Shown here: piece by piece, positions 6,390 through 9,989 of the stretch
Layout of the letters: each line of letters opens with the position of its first letter
Numbering within the stretch: position 1 is the stretch's first letter
NCBI GenBank assembly: GCA_003158495.1
Contig: PMJT01000032.1
Span: forward strand, 1 to 9,989
Reading direction: 5' to 3'
Source of the DNA: Chloroflexota bacterium
GTDB taxonomy: Bacteria > Chloroflexota > Limnocylindria > Limnocylindrales > CSP1-4
Length of the DNA stretch: 9,989 bases
The notes under the pieces: model-generated
What the model saw: the letters and a program-made list of their open reading frames with translations, nothing else
Database searches by the model: none
Told to the model about the DNA's origin: nothing
Program-made: the position numbers and the translations under genes

Positions 6390-7660
6390 CCCTACTCAAG
6401 ACGGCCACCGGCCAGCCCCGCGTCGTAGTCACAGGCATGGGCGCCGTAACCCCCCTCGGCCTCGACGTCCAGACCACCTGGGACGCCATGGTCGCCGGCA
6501 AGTCGGGCGTCGCCCGCATCACCCAGTTCGATCCGTCGCGCCTCACTACGACGATCGCGGCCGAGGTCAAGGATTTCGACTCGTCGGCCGTTCTGGATCG
6601 CAAGGAGCAGCGCCGAAACGACCGCTACGTCCAGCTCGCCCTGGTGGCATCGCGCGAAGCGATGAACCAGGCCGGCCTGCCCGAGCACATGGAAGGCGAG
6701 CTCGCCGAGCGAACCGGCGTCATCGTCGGCACCGGCATCGGCGGCATTCGCACCCTGGCGGACCAGATCATCCTGATGGGCGAGAAGGGGCCGGACCGGA
6801 TGTCCCCGTTCCTGATCCCCATGGCCATCAGCAACCTAGCCGCCGGCGTGATCGCGATCGTCTTCGGGCCGCAGGGTCCCAACTTCAGCGTCGTGTCCGC
6901 GTGCGCCACGGGCGGCCACTCCATCGGCGAGGCATGGGAGACGATCCGGCGAGGAGACGCCGACGTGATGCTCGCCGGCGGCACCGAGGCCACGGGCCAC
7001 GAGTCCCTGGTCGGCGGCTTCGCCTCGATGCGAGCCCTGTCAACCCGCAACGACGAGCCCGAGCGGGCCTCGCGACCCTTCGACTCCGGCCGCGACGGCT
7101 TCGTCATCGGCGAGGGCGCCGGCATCGTGGTCATGGAAACGCTCGAGCACGCCATCGCCCGGGGCGCCGCGCCGCTCGCCGAGGTCGTCGGCTATGGCGC
7201 GACGGCGGACGCTTCGCACATCACGCTGCCGGCCCCCGGTGGCGCGGGTGCGGTCCGGGCAATCCGGCGCGCCCTGCAGAAGGCCAGCCTCTCCGTCGAC
7301 GACGTCGAGATGGTCAATGCCCATGCCACCTCCACTCCCGAGGGCGACCCGCGCGAGCTGGAGGCGATCAAGACACTCTTCGGCGAGCGCGCCGGGCTGG
7401 TCAGCGTGACGGCCAACAAGAGCATGCTCGGCCACACGCTCGGCGCCGCCGGAGCAATCGAGGCGATTTCGACGATCATGAGCGTCCGAACGGGGCTGGT
7501 CCCGCCGACGATCAACCTCGAAGATCCGGACCCGGCGGCCCAGGGACTGGATCTCACACCCAACAAGGTGCGCCGCCGCGAGATGGACGTGGCGGTCTCC
7601 AATTCCTTCGGCTTTGGCGGCCAGAACAGTGCCCTGGTCATCCGGCGCTGGACTGAGTGA
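6386..7660 (+). CDS. fabF: 3-oxoacyl-ACP synthase II (KASII)
   Basis: A condensing enzyme that joins malonyl-ACP to a growing acyl-ACP, the elongation step of type II fatty acid synthesis. It has 424 residues against roughly 413 in E. coli. The thiolase-fold Cys-His-His triad is complete: Cys173 in VSACATGGHS, His313 in NAHATSTPEGD, and His350 in NKSMLGHTLGAAGA. RVVVTGMGAVTPLG at the N terminus and SNSFGFGGQN near the C terminus are typical. NAHAT in place of the more usual NAHGT is a mild variant. The start ATG overlaps the phosphoesterase stop (ATGA), with GGGAAG upstream as a possible ribosome site. KASII rather than KASI is favoured by overall motif style, but specificity cannot be fixed by eye. 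Confidence 0.96.
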   Translation: MTLLKTATGQPRVVVTGMGAVTPLGLDVQTTWDAMVAGKSGVARITQFDPSRLTTTIAAEVKDFDSSAVLDRKEQRRNDRYVQLALVASREAMNQAGLPEHMEGELAERTGVIVGTGIGGIRTLADQIILMGEKGPDRMSPFLIPMAISNLAAGVIAIVFGPQGPNFSVVSACATGGHSIGEAWETIRRGDADVMLAGGTEATGHESLVGGFASMRALSTRNDEPERASRPFDSGRDGFVIGEGAGIVVMETLEHAIARGAAPLAEVVGYGATADASHITLPAPGGAGAVRAIRRALQKASLSVDDVEMVNAHATSTPEGDPRELEAIKTLFGERAGLVSVTANKSMLGHTLGAAGAIEAISTIMSVRTGLVPPTINLEDPDPAAQGLDLTPNKVRRREMDVAVSNSFGFGGQNSALVIRRWTE

Positions 7661-7671
7661 GGGCGCGAGAA

Positions 7672-8208
7672 ATGAGCGATCGTCCCGACGAGCCGAAGAT
7701 CCCGCAGGCAGGCGAAACGCCGGCCGGTCCGGCCGACCGCGCGCCAGTCTCAGCGGAAACGGCATCACTTCTCGACTTGATCGACAAGCTCGGCTCGCTC
7801 CTCGAGCGGACGGAATTGGTCGAGCTCGAGGTCGGATCCGGCAACACAGGTATCGTCTTGCGCAAGCACAGTGCGCTGTCGGCGCCGGCAGTCACGGTGG
7901 CCGTGCCCGCCACCGGCGCGGAGCCGGCCGCCGGATCCGCCGGTCCAGCCGAGGCGGCGCCCGTCTCCAGCTCGAAGTTCGTCAAGGCGCCGCTGACGGG
8001 CATCTTCTATGGAGCGTCGTCGCCGACCTCGCCGCCGTACGTGAGCCCCGGGCAGCACATCGTCGTGGGCCAGGTGATCGGCCTGATCGAAGCGATGAAG
8101 CTCTTCAACGAGATCAAGTCCGACCAGGCGGGACGGGTCGTTCGTGTCGTCGCCGAGACCGGGAAGCTGGTCAAGGCGAAGCAGCCGCTAGTCGAGGTCG
8201 AACCGTAA
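7672..8208 (+). CDS. accB: Acetyl-CoA carboxylase biotin carboxyl carrier protein
   Basis: The biotinylated carrier that shuttles carboxybiotin from AccC to AccA/AccD. From ATG 7672 it has 178 residues. It shows the full BCCP layout: a disordered start; a helix-strand segment (about 28-65, LLDLIDKLGSLLERTELVELEV); an Ala/Pro-rich linker; and the biotinyl domain (about 103-178) with GIFYGASSPTSPPYVSPGQ as the thumb region. The canonical motif EAMKLFNEIKSDQAG has Lys143 as the biotin site. ATG 7672 is preferred to GTG 7657 because GAGGG at 7659-7663 lies 8 nt before it; the GTG would overlap the fabF stop and add only five residues. Unusually, it sits between fabF and fabH rather than beside accC. 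Its stop overlaps fabH (TAATG). Confidence 0.95.
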   Translation: MSDRPDEPKIPQAGETPAGPADRAPVSAETASLLDLIDKLGSLLERTELVELEVGSGNTGIVLRKHSALSAPAVTVAVPATGAEPAAGSAGPAEAAPVSSSKFVKAPLTGIFYGASSPTSPPYVSPGQHIVVGQVIGLIEAMKLFNEIKSDQAGRVVRVVAETGKLVKAKQPLVEVEP

Positions 8209-9407
8209 TGACGCGTCCTCTCTCCGGCGTCCACCTGACCGGCTGGGGCGCGTACGCGCCGAGCCTGGTGCTGACCAACGCGGATCTCGAGCGCATGGTG
8301 GACACCAACGACGAATGGATCGTCTCTCGAACCGGCATCAGCGAGCGGCACATTGCCGGGCCGGCCGAGACGACCGCCAGCATGGCCGCCGTCGCAGGCC
8401 TTCGGGCCATTGCCACCGCGGGGCTCCAGCCGGACGACATCGATCTGATCATCGTCGGCACCCTCACGCCGGACTTCCCGATGCCGTCTACCGCTGCCCT
8501 GGTCAAGGGCGCCATCGGCAACAAGCACGCCGCCGCGATGGACCTGGCGGCGGCATGTTCCGGGTTCGTGTTCGGCTACGCCACGGCTCACGCCTACGTC
8601 GCCTCCGGCCTGGCCAGGCACGTGCTCGTCATCGGAGCCGAGACGCTCAGCCGCTGCACGGACTTCACCGACAGGAGCACCTGCATCCTCTTTGGCGATG
8701 GGGCCGGTGCGGCTGTGCTGTCCGCCTCTGATGAGCCGGGCGGTACGCTCGGCATCGAGATGACCACCGAGCCGTCGGGTGCGTATCTCATCTGGCTGCC
8801 CGCGGGCGGCGCATCGCGACCCACCAGCGACGCGACCATGGCCGGCCACGAGCACTTTATGAAGATGAAGGGCACCGAGACCTACAAGATGGCCGTCCGG
8901 ACCCTGGGGTCTACATCCCTGAAGTCGGTCGAGAAGGCCGGCCTGGGACTCGACGACCTGGACCTCGTGATTCCGCATCAGGCCAACTTCCGAATCATCG
9001 AAGGACTGGCCAAGTCGCTCGACTTCCCGATGGAACGTGTCTTTGTCAACGTCGGCTGCTACGGCAACACCTCTGCCGCATCGGTTCCACTGGCGCTGAG
9101 TGAAGCCGTCTCCGCGGGCCGCGTCAAGAAGGGCGATACGTTGCTGTTGGTCGCCTTCGGCGCCGGGCTCACGTCCGGGGCGATCACGCTCGAGTGGACG
9201 GCGGACCCGGCCAACGCCGCGCGAGCCGCCGGGATCGGCCCCGACGACGTGACCATCCCGCCCGGCTATCTCGAACCCGTCAACCCGTTCCCGCCGGCCC
9301 TCAACTGGCTCCGCGAGAGAGAGTCGGCCGGCGACGTTTCTACGACCAGACCCGCCGTCAACCCCGCAACAAGCGGCGCTCCTGGCGTCGCCACTCCGGC
9401 CGAGTGA
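8208..9407 (+). CDS. fabH: 3-oxoacyl-ACP synthase III (KASIII) with C-terminal extension
   Basis: The initiating condensing enzyme, joining an acyl-CoA primer (acetyl or branched) to malonyl-ACP. The catalytic triad is complete: Cys117 in DLAAACSGF, His257 in IPHQANFRII and Asn287 in CYGNTSAAS. WIVSRTGISERHI near the N terminus is the family signature. The FabH fold normally ends near residue 330 (AITLEW), matching the usual length of about 317-330. Here 69 more residues follow (331-399): an acidic/Pro-rich part with IPPGYLEPVNPFPPALNWLRERE, then a low-complexity Thr/Ala/Pro tail. I recognise no domain there. The ATG shares a base with the accB stop; GAGG at 8194-8197 may be the ribosome site. 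Much longer upstream starts would overlap accB entirely and are rejected. Primer preference cannot be judged by eye. Confidence 0.95.
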   Translation: MTRPLSGVHLTGWGAYAPSLVLTNADLERMVDTNDEWIVSRTGISERHIAGPAETTASMAAVAGLRAIATAGLQPDDIDLIIVGTLTPDFPMPSTAALVKGAIGNKHAAAMDLAAACSGFVFGYATAHAYVASGLARHVLVIGAETLSRCTDFTDRSTCILFGDGAGAAVLSASDEPGGTLGIEMTTEPSGAYLIWLPAGGASRPTSDATMAGHEHFMKMKGTETYKMAVRTLGSTSLKSVEKAGLGLDDLDLVIPHQANFRIIEGLAKSLDFPMERVFVNVGCYGNTSAASVPLALSEAVSAGRVKKGDTLLLVAFGAGLTSGAITLEWTADPANAARAAGIGPDDVTIPPGYLEPVNPFPPALNWLRERESAGDVSTTRPAVNPATSGAPGVATPAE

Positions 9408-9416
9408 TGAGGCCGG

Positions 9417-9439
9417 GCCGCGCGGCAATGGCCGCCGGC
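9417..9439 (+). other. GC-rich hairpin in the fabH-fabG gap
   Basis: Within the 76-nt gap (9408-9483), the largest in the window, 9422-9426 pairs with 9431-9435 around an AATG loop. After one bulged C (9421), 9417-9420 pairs with 9436-9439, giving nine G-C pairs in all. No T-run follows, so it is not a classic factor-independent terminator. It might be an mRNA processing or stabilising element, or chance pairing in GC-rich DNA. The rest of the gap holds the fabG ribosome site and no promoter that I can recognise. Confidence 0.4.
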
Positions 9440-9483
9440 TCGTCTCGTTCCTGGCCGCGGCCCGAATCGAAGGGAGTCCCACG

Positions 9484-9989
9484 ATGATCGATCTCTCCGG
9501 CAAGTCCGCCCTCGTCACCGGCGGCGCGCGTGGCATCGGCAAGGCCATCTGCCTCAAGCTGGCCGCGCAGGGCGCGAACATCGCGTTCGTCGACGTCGGA
9601 CGCGCGGAAGTTGCCGAGGCGACCGTCGCCGAGATCGAGGCGCTCGGCCGCAAGGCCATCTACATCCCGGCCGACGTGACGGACCCGGAGGCGTGCGTCA
9701 AGGCGGTCGCCGCCACGGTCGAGGCATTCGGCAAGGTGGACATCCTCGTGAACAACGCCGGCATCACCCGCGACGACCTGATCATGCGGATGCCGATCGA
9801 CGACTGGAAGAAAGTCCTCGAGGTCAATCTCTACGGCGCCTTCTACATGATCAAGGCTGCCATTCGGCCGATGCTCAAGGCTCACGCCGGCCGCATCATC
9901 AACATGTCCAGCGTGTCGGGCCAGGCGGGCCAGATGGGCCAGGCCAACTACTCGTCCTCCAAGGCCGGCCTCATCGGCCTGACCAAGGC
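9484..9989 (+). CDS. fabG: 3-oxoacyl-ACP reductase FabG (3' truncated by window)
   Basis: An SDR-family, NADPH-dependent reductase that turns 3-oxoacyl-ACP into 3-hydroxyacyl-ACP. The first 168 codons are present and the frame runs off the right edge. It shows the Rossmann cofactor motif TGGARGIG (about 12-19), NNAGITRDDLIMRM (the NNAG motif followed by the ITRD typical of FabG), and the catalytic set Asn117-region EVNLYGAF, Ser143 in NMSSVSG, and Tyr156-x3-Lys160 in YSSSKAG. The Ser-to-Tyr spacing of 13 matches E. coli FabG. The ATG has AGGGAG (9471-9476) about 7 nt upstream. Other SDR enzymes share these motifs, but the ITRD segment and the neighbouring fab genes make FabG the best call. 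Cofactor preference is from the family, not proven here. Confidence 0.93.
   Translation, partial: MIDLSGKSALVTGGARGIGKAICLKLAAQGANIAFVDVGRAEVAEATVAEIEALGRKAIYIPADVTDPEACVKAVAATVEAFGKVDILVNNAGITRDDLIMRMPIDDWKKVLEVNLYGAFYMIKAAIRPMLKAHAGRIINMSSVSGQAGQMGQANYSSSKAGLIGLTK

Noticed and set aside
6313..7656. 447-residue open frame on the plus strand, offset from fabF
   Set aside because: The translation is almost all Arg, Gly, Pro, Ala and His, while the alternative frame gives a full KASII with its catalytic triad.
7657..7671. GTG 7657 as the start of accB
   Set aside because: It adds only five residues and overlaps the fabF stop. GAGGG lies at the right distance from ATG 7672.
9417..9483. Terminator between fabH and fabG
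   Set aside because: The hairpin has no downstream T-run and fabG follows on the same strand with a good ribosome site.
8007..9659. 550-residue open frame on the minus strand
   Set aside because: It is antisense to fabH and the start of fabG, rich in Arg/Gly/Ala, and without motifs. It is a GC-driven shadow.
1..9989. Mobile element, CRISPR array or phage-related content
   Set aside because: No transposase, integrase, inverted terminal repeats or spaced repeats were seen. The only direct repeat is the small in-frame one at 3166-3193.

Overview
The window is a high-GC, single-strand block of bacterial genes, all on the + strand and packed end to end: ten complete genes, plus one cut at each edge (a sigma factor whose 5' end is missing and fabG whose 3' end is missing). 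The content is type II fatty acid synthesis: all the acetyl-CoA carboxylase genes (accD, accA, accC and two accB-like genes) and fabZ, fabF, fabH, fabG. Separate accA and accD genes plus a FabZ dehydratase argue against a typical actinobacterium using FAS I. The high GC, the sigma/anti-sigma style and the gene order would suit an uncultured Chloroflexota-like lineage, but this is inference with low confidence.

Layout: 2-529 ECF-type sigma factor (5' truncated); 529-1194 single-pass membrane protein, probably its anti-sigma factor; 1194-2171 accD; 2164-3144 accA; 3148-3780 a BCCP-like protein without the biotin-acceptor lysine; 3780-5144 accC; 5176-5646 fabZ; 5646-6389 calcineurin-like metallophosphoesterase; 6386-7660 fabF; 7672-8208 a canonical biotinylatable accB; 8208-9407 fabH with a long C-terminal tail; 9484-end fabG. 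Most junctions overlap by 1, 4 or 8 nt. The only larger gaps are 31 nt before fabZ and 76 nt before fabG. No stretch over 300 bases lacks a gene, and I see no tRNA, rRNA, CRISPR array, insertion sequence or clear factor-independent terminator.

How the genes work together: AccC would carboxylate biotin carried by the BCCP at 7672-8208, and AccD/AccA would transfer the carboxyl group to acetyl-CoA to give malonyl-CoA. FabH starts chains, FabF elongates, FabG reduces and FabZ dehydrates. acpP, fabD and an enoyl reductase are not in the window.

The most unusual points are: (1) the accB-like gene coupled directly to accC has kept the BCCP layout but lost the biotinylation motif (Gly at the Lys position), resembling in principle the plant BADC regulators of carboxylase, while the active BCCP gene sits between fabF and fabH; (2) a sigma/anti-sigma pair is joined to accD by a stop/start overlap; (3) an 8-bp hairpin covers the Shine-Dalgarno and start codon of accA inside the end of accD; (4) a metallophosphoesterase is embedded between fabZ and fabF.
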